Notes under the pieces: generated by a model
What the model was told of the DNA's origin: nothing
The model's input: the letters and a program-made list of their open reading frames with translations, nothing else
The model's database searches: none
Made by a program: the position numbers and the translations under genes
Shown here: positions 1 through 13,100 of the stretch, in pieces
Layout: the number at the start of each line of letters is the position of its first letter
How positions within the stretch are numbered: the stretch's first letter is position 1
From: Cloeon dipterum
Lineage: Eukaryota > Arthropoda > Insecta > Ephemeroptera > Baetidae
Assembly (NCBI RefSeq): GCF_949628265.1
Contig: NC_088788.1
Span: forward strand, 14,446,001-14,510,000
Reading direction: 5' to 3'
DNA length: 64,000 nucleotides

Positions 1-1964
1 ACTTAATTTGCGTTGAGCTCACCTCTCACGTCGGTTGCTAAAAACACAAGCAAACCCAGGTGTTAAGTATTTTTGCCATTTAGAACGCAGCGATAAGAGC
101 AGATTTGCTAGAGATTAAATGGATTTGTTTTGTATTAATTTTTCAATGAAGCATTCACGTCTTAAGTGCTTCATTGGCACATAGAATATTTTATTTGACA
201 GGTGATGAAAAACCACTTTTCCTTTTAAAGAGATTCGCATAGCACCGTTGAGTGCGTGTGATAAATCGATATTTCTGGAAACTTTCGACCTTTGAATGCC
301 TGAGCAGAAACAGTTCAATAATCAAAACTTTCGACGCTCGCGCGGGCACTTTTCCTTTCACTCAAATGTCAACGCAGAACCTTTCACCGTGAAAACAATC
401 CAATCAGAGAGCCATAAATTCGGTTTTGGTGCATCGTTGCTGCAGCAGCAGCCGCGCGCAGAGAGATCGGAACAAAAGATGAAATTGCGCTCGCTGGCTG
501 CCTTTCAGCAGCGTCTACAACTTTTGTTATTTGACCTGCTTGGCACCGAAGATGGAATTTTTATCTCTCCGCGCTGCTGAAGGGTGTGGGCCAAGCAGCA
601 CGGCAAGAGCAGTAGCCAGCCACATTCAATAAAACTGTTGTTGACAACCACATTAGCCTGACCCTGAGGAAGGTGTGTGCCGTAAAAATGGCGCGTTACG
701 ACTCGCCGTCCGTCGACTGACCCACTCATGTCAGCGCCGTCAACTTTGAACTGTCAGACCACCCGACGAAGAAAACCGCCGGTCTCTGCTGCCCTTTATT
801 TATTAATTGGTCGATTAATTAGTCCGCAAATGGGAGGAAATTGATTTAGTGGCTTCTGGAGGAGACGAGCTGCGCAATATTGTGACCTTGGAGGGTTTTT
901 TTCAATTTTGCTAACACAATTAATTTCTTGAGCCATTAGCCAAGTTCACCGCAAACTGACCCACTTGGCGAAATCAAAATAAACAAAGGGAAAGAAAATA
1001 AGAAATTATCGACCCAGTTTAAAAGTTTAAAAATGTGCAATTATACTTCGGATCAGAATTACTATCAATTTAATTTATTATCAATTGAACAATTTCTTGT
1101 TTTTTTACCCGATAATGAGTACAAATTAAATAATGTTCAGGAACTAATTCCATAAATACCATCTCGATTGAAATCGCAATTTTAATTACTTAATAAACTA
1201 AACATTTTAATTTGGCACAACACTCATAATTGTGCTTCATCTGTTTTTTACGCTTTAAACATGTTACAATTCTGGACGTATTATATATTATATCATTTAG
1301 AGCTTAACTCATTATCAGGATAATTTATTGATTTTGGAAGTAGCCATCAAACTTGCCACCCTAAATGACCTAAATTTGGAGAAATTGCACTAAACATTTG
1401 CCATTTTCAAGTCCATGTGGGGCACGGCATTCAACGCAATGACAAGTAAAGGGTTTAAATCGCCTTCCGGCTTACGTTTGCTGTTTAATTCCGTCTACAA
1501 ACGGCGTGCATTGTTGCAATTGAGTTGTCCTTCTCTCGGTTTGTCACGCGCACTCGGCTCTAAAAGAGCCAGCGTGTAAATTAATTAACCGGCGGGAGTG
1601 GGCGGCTGGATGGCTGTCGGGGGTTGGCGCGAGAGGGGGCTGACAGATGGCCGCCGCCGCCACCCGATCGACGGGAGGGGGTGACGGGGTGGGCATCCCC
1701 CGCAATGATATCAACACCCCGCGATTAGACAAACCATCATCGCGCGCGCCGGGACGGAACGAGCGGCTCTTTAAATACATGCACATATAATAATCTTCAA
1801 ATTTGATTACAGCACAGCGCGAAAATGAATTCGCTGCTGCGCGTGTCCCGTTTTATTTGTGCTTTATTTGGCGAGGTCGACGTCTCTGGCGGCAATTAGG
1901 CGCGGTTGCCAAGCCGAACAATCAAATAAAACAACACCCACGCCGTGCGCCGAAATAATGCGTG

Positions 1965-2012
1965 TATAAAAAGCAGCTCACATCATTAAATCGGCCGAGT
2001 GAAAAATCAGAC
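1965..2012 (+). promoter_or_regulatory. Possible TATA-type core promoter (weak)
   Basis: A TATAAAAAG box starts at 1965 and an initiator-like TCAGAC lies at 2007-2012. The spacing, about 44 nt from TATA to the initiator A, is longer than the usual 30-35 nt, so this is a weak candidate. No coding exon on the plus strand can be tied to it except possibly the distant tonalli exon at 9941. Confidence 0.15.
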
Positions 2013-3893
2013 TGCGTGAAACTCGAGTTTTCTCTCGTTTACCCGACATGCAAAGCGGCATTATATCTTTTGCTCCTTTGTTCGGGTCTTTGACCCATTC
2101 GAATGCGTGCAGCAGCCACGAATTCACGCCCATTAGATTTTCGGCCAGTCAGCCGGAACCTTTGCTTTGCACAGGAATGGAAAGACTCGAGAGTCTCCCT
2201 CGCGCTGCTCTGCGCAGAATATGCGTAATGAAAACGGCAGCGGCAATTTTGCGGGCGTCGGAGCTGAAATGTTAATTAGCGCGCGTTGCAGCAAAAGCGG
2301 CGGCGCCTCCCCGACCAGACTCGGGTGCCCATCATCCCTCTCTCTTCTCTCTCTCTCTACAGCTCTCGTAAATATATCCGACCATCCGTTTGTCCGCGTG
2401 CTGAATTTGCGCGCTGCCTGCAATCCATACGCTCCGATAGGGGGAGCCCCGCCGGGCGGGCAACCACCGCACGCGTTTTTTGCCACTCGCGCGCTGCGCC
2501 TGGGTGGGGGGACGAGGCAGCAGAAGCGAAGCCGTCGCCGTGGAGGGCCCTGTGCCAAAGCCGGAAGCGGCACGGCGTCCAATTATAATCGGAGGGCGCC
2601 GGGAGCCAACCGGCGGTTATAAATGAGCGACTTTTCGGCACGTCTCGAGTTACAGAAAAAAACTTCAAGTCGAATTTCAACTCCAGCCAACTTGTCGAAG
2701 TGTGTTCCTGTCCGCTGCTGCTTTTACAGATTGGATACTTTAGGAAGTCTGCCAAAAATTAAGCAACTTCCTGTTTACTCTATAGAATTAAACCAAAAAT
2801 AAAAATAAAAACTTTACGTGTCTTTGCTTTGTTTTGATATTTACTTTTTTATTCACTTTCATCTCCAATTCGAACAACCTTAAAAATAAATCTAGAAATT
2901 TATTTTTCCTTCCTAAATTTGTTTCCTTCCTCACGGTCGGGCCCGTCAGCAAGGAGGCCCTGGTCCGCGACCTATCTGGCTGGTGGATATGGCCAAGTGG
3001 CTTGTTGAAAGCGACTCGGCTCTGTTCACCGTGAAACGATGCGAGTCGCGGCTGGTGGAGCGCTCTGGCGGCGGCCTCGCCAAGTTCTGCGTGCACCCAC
3101 GACTCGATTGAGCCAAGCAGCTAAATAAGCGAGGAATAAAAGTGCCGGAGGCAGGGAGCAGAAATGAAAATAATGTTGCCTATAATCTCAGGCGCACCAT
3201 GAAGTTTCAATGAAACGCTCGAAGCAAAGCTTGATTTTTATACGAGGAAAAAATATAAAGAGCGACAAATCTGCAGGGTAAAATTATTTATTTTCAAACA
3301 GACTGATGTCAGCTGGATTTCATTTGAAAGTTCATATTTTGATATTCAGGTCGGGGCAATAATAGACCGCATCTGACCTAATATCGCAGACAATTATGCC
3401 GCCAAGCGCTCGAGCAAATTTATCGCACTCGATCACCTTTTTTAAAGTCAGAATTGGCAGGCGTAAAACTTCCTTCAACACATTTAACAGAGGCAAAATG
3501 TGAGCTTGTTTTATCGAAAGTCAATTTAATTAATGATTTTATTAAGCGCATGCAACAATTTTAAATCTACACGATTTGTACATTTTTACTTATTTTTTAA
3601 GCTTCCCTCAGAGTCAATTTTCTTGCCGTATACACGTTTAAATATGATATTTTTCACATGTCTTGCCACAGAAATTACATCTACAGTCAGTATTTTCGGT
3701 TCAAAATGGAAAGTCAATATTGGAAGCCATTTTTTTAATTGTTTAATTTAAATTTCATAGAGTTCAAATTATTTTCAAACACTTTTTATGTTTCGACTTG
3801 CTCTTGACAGAGGGTGTGAGGTGAATTGTCTCTGTGTGTGGTAACGTAAAATGGATAGCATTCTTACCAGCTGCCTGTGGATAGCGACCAGAG

Positions 3894-3928
3894 CCCAAGG
3901 GGTTGTCACCTGGTGACACCCCCTTTGG
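3894..3928. repeat. 35-bp near-perfect palindrome
   Basis: Two 17-nt arms flank a single T at 3911 and pair at 15 of 17 positions. The inner part reads GTCACC-T-GGTGAC and the outer part pairs CCAAGGGG with CCCCTTTGG. It sits in a GC-richer patch (about 3860-3950) within AT-rich sequence, which suggests an inserted or structured element rather than chance. It is not part of any visible gene. It could be the core of a degraded fold-back element or a cruciform or RNA hairpin; nothing in the sequence decides which. Confidence 0.6.
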
Positions 3929-4742
3929 ACCAGGCCCAGAAGCGGGGGAGAAGTAAACGATTTTTTTGTAAATCATGGCGTAAACGCATTTTTGTGTGTG
4001 CTGGACAGAGCTCATCTTGCAGTCGTTAAGATTTTGATTTTTTTTACAATGGATATAATGGCTGTGATAGAGGGTTACAGAAATTCGTTTTTGACCAGAC
4101 GGAGCAGATATCGGTCGGTAAGTTGTATTATTAATTTTGTCAGAAAATTAAATTCAGCTTCCACGGTTAAATAATATCATTGTAGTGGACGTTGGCCGCC
4201 ATTTAGTGCATTTTGCATATGTATTAGTAGGAAATCTGGAGGCAAAGTTTTCACAACAAGTGGTGCTGTTTATTCACTTCGTGAGGGATGTATTAGGACT
4301 GAAATTACAAAAGCAATAACCAATATTGAAATAATGTTACGTGCTCACTGAAGGGCTTTGAGAGGGGGTTCTGACCTGGCTCTCTCGCGCTTCCACCGTC
4401 GCCGAGAGGGTTGTGGTTTTCTATCTAGGGAAGTTTGACCTCATTTTTTATTTCTCGCTCGCGGCTCAACCAGTTAGCTTAATTATTGCACTTAACCTGA
4501 TGCCTATAGTTCTATGGGAAATAGACACAATGCTACCCTGACTTGGTTAAAGGTGGGTTTGGTAGCAATGGAAACGAGCGGGTTTGAAAGGAACAGGAAA
4601 ACTTTGATTTATTATTGGCAAGCAATAGTGGTTCAATAAGGAGAAAATGGCTTTACGTTGAAGGGGAGGAAAGCACAGGAAGACAAAAGCACTTTACGGC
4701 GAGACGCACTGCTTTGATGGAGTGGAATGCGGGGAAACGTTG

Positions 4743-5173
4743 TGCAATTCACCAGTTGGGTAAGCTATTAGTGTTTGAAGCCGCCAACAGATGGCGCCAC
4801 CGTCTACTTGTACTTTTCTTTCGATTTTAAGCAACTTCCGCTGCGATTTTAGACTCAATCCTGCCACTGTGCATTCCTCAATTAATATGTTTTCTTTTGA
4901 CATTCAGAAAGCCAAAATCGGTTAAGCCAGTCGCCGTAGAATTGTGAAAACCACTATTATTTTCATATATAAATATGTTTTCCGACATTTCTACAGCGAA
5001 TGGCGGGACTGATTTTTGTTTCCAGCACGTCTAAAGAAATAATTCTAGAAGCAGAATGCACAGCAGCAGGATTGAGACTGAAACCGCAGCGGAAGCAGTG
5101 CCTTTAGAAGTAGATCGTGGCGCCATCTGTTGATAGCTACGAATACTGAGGGCTCGCTCAACTGGTGAATTGC
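4743..5173. repeat. Inverted pair of diverged ~130-bp repeats (old transposable-element remnants)
   Basis: The segment 4743-4876 reappears in reverse complement at 5054-5173, separated by about 177 bp. Matching blocks include GCAATTCACCAGTTG, CAACAGATGGCGCCAC, CTTCCGCTGCG and CTCAATCCTGC followed by TGTGCATTC, in the same order in both copies. By eye the identity is roughly 75%, with small gaps. Such a pattern fits either two copies of one interspersed repeat inserted in opposite orientation or one old fold-back element. No transposase or reverse transcriptase remnant is seen, and I do not recognise the family. Confidence 0.65.
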
Positions 5174-7406
5174 CGGTTCACTTCTGCCTTCTATTTCAAA
5201 GCAAATCGAATTTTCTAATCGACAAAGCAATTTGATCAGTTATTCAGGCTTTACAAGGGGCTGATTCTGGCAAAAAAAAATCCATAAGTCATCAAGCATG
5301 ACCTTGGAAATTTTTGTCGCAAGATTCTGTTCCAAACTACCGCTTATAGATTATTTAAGTCATTTTCCAGTAGGATAGTTTCCGCAACTCATGGTTAGTT
5401 AGCAGAATTTAAGAACAGATCTATTTGCAATTGACTCGGCTTTTGTCATCGATTTGTTACTAACTGTTTCATTCCGACTTTATGGACAGTCAATTACTGC
5501 AAAAACTCCAGCTAGATGCACAATAATTTATTTTTATTTCCATGCTCAGCAGGTCTTGTAAATTTCAACCATTTTTTTTGGTGCGAGAAATTCTTGGAAA
5601 ATTCAAGGCCAATCTTATCTCACTAAAGTGAAATATTAATATTGTGTTTGCAGTATATAATTGTTCATGAATGCAACAATTTTCTGTTTAAAAATGCAAA
5701 CGCAAGTCTCGTAAGAAAATTTACCACGATGGCACGTTCGCCTTATCTTTTATTTTCTTTTATTCCGTGAGAAAATCATTTCTAGGAGGCATCTCCCTCT
5801 GACAAAAGATGCTGCGTTTATGCTCGAGCTTCCAGCGAAGAGCAGCCAAAGGAGTTTATAAAAAATGATATTCGGCGGAGGAGAGGAGTGAGTGAAACAT
5901 CCTGTTAGTGCTGGTGCTGGGCACATTACCTGCTCGCGCTCCAAAATTAAAACATTTAGAGGGGAGAAAGAGAGAGAGAAAATCCTCTTTCTTATTCCTA
6001 CTCGCTCGTCGTTGATGCTGCTGCCTGGCTGGAGCAAAAATCTGCTCTCTCGAAATGTGTACAAATATGCGCGCAGGAAATTTATTATTTTTGAAGCCGG
6101 CCAAGAGCGGCCAGGCATTTCACGATCGGCCGGCAGAGTCAATATTGGCGCTGGTTTTCGCCGTTTTTTGCTGCTCATATAATCTCCAAATTTACACACA
6201 CGCGCTCGCGCTTAATCACAAACTCACACACCTAAGTTTGTTTTTCACCGCCTGCTTAACACTGAATTTATTACTACGTTTTTACAACCCTAATCTGACT
6301 CGATTCGAGAGTGAGAGAGACGTGTTTGCCTAATTTCTCAAGGTTCTATAATATTCCTTCCCATTTAATCGTGTTTCAGCACTGTTTTAGGATTGATGCT
6401 GAGAGCGTTGCTTTGCTTTATTTCACAAGGCGGAAAATTTCGTGTGCCTCGGGGCACGTAGAGTGAAACCCGTGCATCTCGCCACAACTCCCACGCCTGC
6501 ACAATAAACCGACGAGAGCCGGTGCAATCGCGCACGTTAAATAGGATGGATTTCTCTTTAATAACAACGATCCCGAGCGCGTTATTTTTGCATCCAGTGC
6601 GCTCTCGTATTCAAATGAAATCGTTCGACACTGGCGGGAGAGAGAAAAGAATCCAAAAATAACAATTTCGTCCCTCCCTTTCACTGCGAAAGCCTTCCTC
6701 GAGACACACACACTCCCACCTGTTGTTTCACAGAACGTGCAAGCACCGCGGCCTGCCAATCATTTGAGCTATTTGCATTTTACGGCCCGCAAAAAGAATC
6801 AATTATGGCTTTTTCGTGAATCGAGTCCTCTCCCCGCGCACGTGATGCAGTTTCCGTCTTTTTCGCTCTTCTGCAGCAGGTTAGAGGCGCGAGCTTGTTT
6901 CGCTTTTTTGCAGCCGACTGTGCCGGCGCGAGCAAAATTCAAATCAAGAAGTCAGACAGGGTTGAGGTAGGCCAGCCAGTTTGGTTTTTTGGCCATGCGG
7001 ACATCAGTCTAATCGGATTGCCGGCGAGCGCGACACAAAGCGAACTAGCGCGCTGCGAGTGAGTTATTGGGCAATTGGATCGAGCGAGAGCTTGGGATTT
7101 GCGCTCCACTTTCACTGTCGGTCTCGGAGCAGTCCTCCCTCAGTCAGTCGACCGGCCGGTTGCTCCATTGTTGACCTTTCCTTTTCTTTCTGCGACAGCT
7201 TCATTAAGTGAGTCGCGGCCGCACTTCCTGCACTCTTGCAGCAGCCCAATTTTCACTCACTCAACTTCAACACTCACTCGGCTGCAAACCTGCTTTACAG
7301 TCTGCGTCGCGGAGACTTGAACGAGCGGTTTTTTGCTCTATGATGTACTGTAGATGCTAATCAGCCAGGGTGATGATGGACGTGCCACACGCCGCGAGAG
7401 TGACGC

Positions 7407-7452
7407 CGCTTCTTACCCTGAAAAGGACCCTGAGAATAATAGCAAGGGCACT
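7407..7452 (+). repeat. Copy 1 of a ~42-bp repeated hairpin-like motif
   Basis: Contains CTTACCCTGAAA, then GACCCTGAG, then CAAGGGCA, in the same order and nearly the same spacing as 11633-11674. CCCT and AGGG can pair around an AT-rich loop. Similarity to any known family was not recognised. Confidence 0.4.
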
Positions 7453-9940
7453 TGACGCACTGCCGTACTGCCTTTTGTTTCGTTAATCAAGTGTGTATGC
7501 TGATGCACGGCAACCTTAATCTCTCAAGATCGATTCAGTAATGACGATTGTTCCCAGCTAATACTGCTTTAACTTTTGGAATCTTACGATACAGCAAGAC
7601 TATTTTATTTTTGAATTATTTTCCTATTTAAATGCGTTCTTTTTTGCAACTGTCTACTGAATAATTTTATATCCTTCATAAAAAACGCATACCACAATCG
7701 AACGTGGTTTGAACCCTAAATTCTTACTTTTAGTGCCTCGATCGCGGAGAATAGATGCGACTCGGGTCATAATTCATATCAAATGCGATACCAAAAGATG
7801 CAGGAGCTTTTGCCCTTGAACGGTGAAAATCCTCCCTGGTGAAGAAAGAGAAACATCTTCCCCTTTTCCTTGAATGAGCTTGCGTTAGGTTGGTTTTTTA
7901 TTGTCCGAGAGAAGGCCATGGCTGCAAGATGTGATGATCACCTGTCTGACACGCGGAGGGATCCCGAGTGAGTGTCAGCTGCCCCCCTGGCCCCGGCAGC
8001 AGCAGCTTCTTTGGCTCGAGCCATTTTTTCTGCCCTCCGATTCTCCGTCTTAACAAGCAGCCCATTATTTTTCACCCACCTGGGACTGTTAAATAAGGGG
8101 ATGCGCGGCCTCAATAGGACTGTCTGCATCCCCTCGACCAAGAGACCACATTCCTCCTTCGCCGCCTGCTCTTGGCCTCCCAAGAAACTCGATCCATCTT
8201 TCGCTGACAAATATATCTATTGCATCTCGCGTGTTTATTGGTTTTCACGTTGTTTCTGTCAATTTAGATTATAAATCACTTATGCGAACGTGTGATTTTA
8301 ATTCCTGCCGTTGAACTGGTTTTATTTTACGGTCCGAAAGCATAGTGACTAAAGTATGAGAAGAGTTAAGGCAATTTTCCCTTCTAGTGTCAATAAACTA
8401 TATTTTACTCTAAAAGTTGATAAAAATAAGCTCACCAGTATGAAAAAGTTTCTTCTCCCTAAAATGTGTTTCCGCGTTCTACCTCTTATTATTATTTTTG
8501 TCAGCATCCCAACCATATAACAGTAAAGAGGGGGAATTATTTGTTGCTCAGGGTGTCTTCTCTTTAAAAAGATCACTGACGTATAGGAAACGCATCACTC
8601 GCAAGGGAAAACGAAAAATGCCAGCAGCCCTCTTTGTCGCACACACGCATCTCTGAAGGCCAAACATCCATAATCGGGGTCTCAAACGAACCAGCCCTTG
8701 CTTTGATTTTCGTCCTTCCAGGTTCTTTAAAATTTTCTTTGTGACGAAGGTATAGCTTTGAATGTCACTCAGCCGACAGTGTGTTTATTGTTATGGGTGC
8801 ATTTTTGAGCGTTTTGTCACGAATTACTCTGTTGCGTTTAACATAGGTTATACCTTATTTTTCAAACGAAAAATAGCCAGCTTCTCATAATTTTATTTAT
8901 TTGAAAAGGGTAGTCAGCGTTGACCAATGCCGTGAAGCGACAACAACATGACCCCTATTTGGTCTAACAAAAAGAGTCGGAAATTATTTAGCGAGCTTTC
9001 AGGTGCACCCTGCTGGCAGCTGCCTGGACTAGTTAAATTCATATTCCTATAGATGGAAATATTTGGAATCAAAGCAGGTGCCGCGCTGGAGAAGCAGCGT
9101 CGCCGTTCTCCGTCGATCGCACTGGAGGCGAAGAAACAACAAACGGCGCGGAGTTAAAATGGGAGCTAAGCTCGCGGAGCATTATCTCCGCTTCATTAGC
9201 GGAAAAGGCAATTAATTAATTTGTTTATTGACTAATTGCTGCTGCGGCGGCGGTTTAATGACCCTTGCCATAGTGATAAACACACTCTTAGCTGCTCGTG
9301 CGGCCTCAAACTTGTTTACATCTGTAATTGATTGTAAATATTTATCAGCGACACAGCAAAGATGTTATCGCGCTTGTCGCCACTTTCGCGAAACTCCAGT
9401 CCAACACGAGTCAAGGCTTCGACGAGTAAAAGCTCTCTTTTGAAGCTAATTTGAAACGCTATTTCCGGGCGTTCACAATGAGCGCTCATTTTGATAATAA
9501 TTGCGAAGTGGAATTTTGATCAGACTGCCAAATTAGAGGAGATGAGCGGCAAATTTCAAATATTTGCCGATTAGCCGAGCTAGCATTCCGACATTCTTTC
9601 CGAACGGAATAATACACAATTGTGGGAAAATTAAAAAATTTTTCATCTCTGGGGAAAGGATTGAATGCTTGAAGCTCCACAGATCGAGGAAAAGAAGTGA
9701 TTATTCTGAGTGGTAAACCGTCAAATATTTACAAAAAATTTTGTGATTGGAACTCAAAATCACTTATGCGTTATGCGTCACCTTAATTTACTTGTATAGT
9801 AGCCGATTATCTCCGCGGCACAAATTCTCCGATAAGCTCTTGAGCTGGCCCCCGGATTCGAGGGACAGGGTCGAGACTTGCGTGTCTAGTCGACAGTATT
9901 CTACGGAATTACAAGTTAATCGAATTATTTTCTGTTGCAG

Positions 9941-10131
9941 CTTGCCAGGCTCAGTAATGAAAGGTTGATCTTCGAAAATTTACACAAAGACACACTTCTG
10001 AGCGGAGGCACCGCAGAAGTTATAGACCAAACGGCGGTGCCGAAGAAGAAGCTCGGCACCGACGCTACCCGCCCCAGAATGCACCAGCAGATGCCGGCCA
10101 ACACGCTGAACAGCAAAATGGGACTGCAAGG
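9941..10131 (+). CDS. tna: Upstream coding exon of tonalli (before the 20-kb intron)
   Basis: The exon follows a strong acceptor (TCTGTTGCAG) and ends at a GTCAGT donor. Its frame is open throughout and leaves phase 2, which matches exactly the exon at 30143: the joined codon is GGG and the product reads KMGLQG then [20 protein letters not shown]. In vertebrate ZMIZ the segment before LSVVTTVWG is likewise a Met/Pro/Ser linker after the N-terminal domain, so position and phase support the join. The acceptor at its 5' side argues for further upstream exons. If it were instead the first coding exon, translation would begin at the in-frame ATG at 10079. Conservation of the first 45 residues was not recognised, so this exon is less certain than the rest of the gene. 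Confidence 0.75.
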
Positions 10132-13100
10132 GTCAGTGGATTACTCATATTTACTTTTCGAGAACAATGCGTTATTTTCTCATCTCGTCAGTTTCCACCG
10201 GGCTCTCATCACGTTCGGTTATTATTTTTAATTAAGTTTACAGCTCGCGGAACAAGCGTAGCGAAAATATACGTGCTGTAGTTTTTGTCTGTGTGGGTAT
10301 TCGTACACTGGAAGAAGGGTCCGCTGCCGCCACCGCCGCCGCGTGTGAGAAAAGCAGAGAGAAATCTGAATTGAATCTCTCAATAAACGTGAGAGACAAG
10401 ACAAATAGACGCGACTGCTCGTCGTATATAAAATAATAAATAAATGCAAATCGTGAGAATCGGTCGGGGCAGCGAAATTGTGAGGGAAGAGGACGCATGC
10501 ACCGCGGAACAAATTGCATAAAGCATCAGCAGAGCCGGCGTAAACGAGAGAGCTGCACTTTTTTTTATTATTAACGTACTATTGGAGCTGCTGACCTCGA
10601 TTGTGACCTTTCTGCACTCGCGCAACACTCACTTCCTCGTTGCCAATACGCACACTCGACTCGCGGCGAACACCGGCCGGCGGCGCAGCCGGAGAAAATG
10701 CGCTCGGCATCACTTAAAAAGTTTTCTTTCACTTTTCGCCGGGCGATTAGAGTGTTTTCAGACACGGGAGCTATATTAACAGCAGAAAAGCCTGGAATCT
10801 GCGTGCGTACATTCATTTTTTTTTTTTTTTTTGCTCCAAAGCGAAACCTACACACACAAAAAGCTACGCTAAACCTTTTCTCATCATCGAGGAGATCGTC
10901 AAATACCTCTAAACCCCTCGTAGGGACGCCCACGAGTGCGTGAGAGGAGAATTCATTTTTTCTAATAGATTGCTGCCGCGTGGTTTGATTTGAAAAGGTA
11001 TACATTCAGTGCGTAAGCTATACACGTGTAGGGGGCACGGAATGCGTGTAAACCCCGTGCTTTTTTCCGAAAATAATATTATATACACAATAAACTATTG
11101 TTTTGACCTCCATGAGAAAATGCAGTCAAGCGCAGAGCGGCGGAGCTGCCTGGCTGAGCAAGTGCCAACACACGAAAAATAATCACACGAAAATTTTTGG
11201 AGGCAAAAACGCCCGCTTGATATTTTCGCCTATGAGAATCTTCTCCCGGCATTTTATTTATATTCTCATCACCGCCGCGGCGAATAAATAATTCATTGTA
11301 ATATGTATTCACCGGTATTCACACACACAAACTCTCGCGCTATTTGTGTATATGCGTGTACGTCTATGTATATTTCGGCTCTTTTTTAGCATAACGTGTA
11401 ATTGCCGACGCTCCTTGAGAAATAAAAAGAAGCAATTTTCATTTTTTGACCCCCTCAAGCGAGCGTGTGAACGCGAGACGTCGCGAAATTGTCGCTGGCG
11501 GCAATTAAAATCGGAAAATTTCGAGAGCACCTGCGACGACGCCTCGTCTAGCCAAACACGATTAGGTCTTTTCATGCGTGAAAACATGCGAATCGATATA
11601 CCAAACATAGCCCGTCGGTAAGTCACACCTCGTTTCCTTACCCTGAAATAGACCCTGAGCTCATCAAGGGCAGTCAGGTTTATAATATAATGCTGTACAC
11701 ACTCAGGTCGCAGACGCCTTCCGTTGTGGAACCTGCTGTATTAACTGCGCGTGCTGCTTTTTCTTTCATATTTCGTGAAACCACACGTTCAACAGAATTC
11801 TGCAGAAATCATTTATGGCTTTTTCTCGTGTTGATTTTCTTTGGTGTAAATTGACAGAATTGATTTAGAAACTGGATATTTGTTCCAATACATTCTCGGC
11901 CACAAAAAAAAAATGAAAATCTTATTTCAAATTTGTGGAAGACTTACTTTTGAAATCTTACTAAATGGATGAAAAATATTCTATTTCATTTATTTATTTG
12001 GCAACCCTGAGCTAGAACCGTGTGAAAGTTGTTAATATTTAATTAATGTTTCTAAATTCTAAAAAAATATTTCTGATTGTGTAGCCGCTGAAATTCGCGT
12101 TCAGTTGCAGTAATTATTTGTCGGTAGACCAGTCAGCACTTTTCTTGCAAACATGCTCACAATAATTTAAAAATTTTACTTAGCTTCAAGCACTGATTTC
12201 CAATCACAAATTTCCGCAACATTGGGTTAAAAGACTAACTAGAAAAACCAAAAGCAGATTGGTGAGTGTGTTTTTCTCAAGATTTACATCATTCTTTATT
12301 TTTATAAAAAAAACAACGCATGTGTATGTGACTAATCATGTATTTTTCTGGAGTCTATAAGATCCGGAAGATCTAGAATGTATTGCAACAATACCTGTTT
12401 ACATTGTTGTTGAAGGTGCTCCAGTTTAGAGCAGGGCTTGATGAGACTTAGATACACTAGAAAAATAATAATTTCAAAATGAATTCACTCTGAAAACGTC
12501 ATGGAGAAGAAATTGACAATAATTATATTGTGAATCCACGCTCAATGTATCGCCTTGGCTGTCCTTGAAGTTCAAGAAACCGGTCCTCATTCCTGAAAAA
12601 GATTCTCAACTCGAGCTCGGCGGGAGTGACACGCGTTAATTGGGCGGGCGTCCGATTGAACGCGGCGGCGGCGGCAACGCGAGTACCGATATTTGATCTC
12701 GCTCGCCAGGGAGCGCGCTTTGGTCCTCGAGGCCAACGGCGTCAGGTGCCGTTAGGTGCGTACTCAGCCTCCTAGGTGCCGTATTAGCCGCAACACACCG
12801 CAATCTGCTCCACAATAATACTTTTTATCAAGGGCACTATTTACGCTGCACCTCAATTATCCAAATCGCCGCGCGCTCGCACACGCCGCCCGCTTTCTTT
12901 TGTCTCTCAGCGGATATTTGGTCCACGAAATTAATATTCTCACCGCTCCAAAAGCGTGACGAGTGTTTTCATTTCGCCCTGAGAGAAGATTTTCAGATTA
13001 CAGTGAACGGCGATCGCTGAGAATCGGGTGCCGACCAGTTATTAGAAACTGCTGGAAAAACAACGCCATTAACAGCCGATTAAACGCGCCTGTAATAGGT

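Larger units (their letters stand above)
1..9940. other. Non-coding tract upstream of the first visible tonalli exon
   Basis: No exon of a recognisable protein is seen here on either strand. The open frames are short and lack similarity to known families, and the N-terminal domain of ZMIZ proteins, expected upstream of the exon at 9941, was not found. The tract is moderately GC-rich and CpG-rich, with low-complexity patches such as CT runs near 2338-2360. It contains a palindrome at 3894-3928, an inverted repeat at 4743-5173 and one copy of a repeated motif at 7407-7452, each listed separately. Because the exon at 9941 follows a good splice acceptor, at least the part next to it is intronic. 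How much of 1-9940 is intron, 5' UTR or promoter cannot be told from sequence alone. Confidence 0.6.

Noticed and set aside
2133..2755. Overlapping open frames of 130-150 codons on both strands near 2.1-2.7 kb.
   Set aside because: No domain, frames on opposite strands overlap, and composition is Arg/Ala/Pro-rich as expected of GC-rich non-coding DNA.
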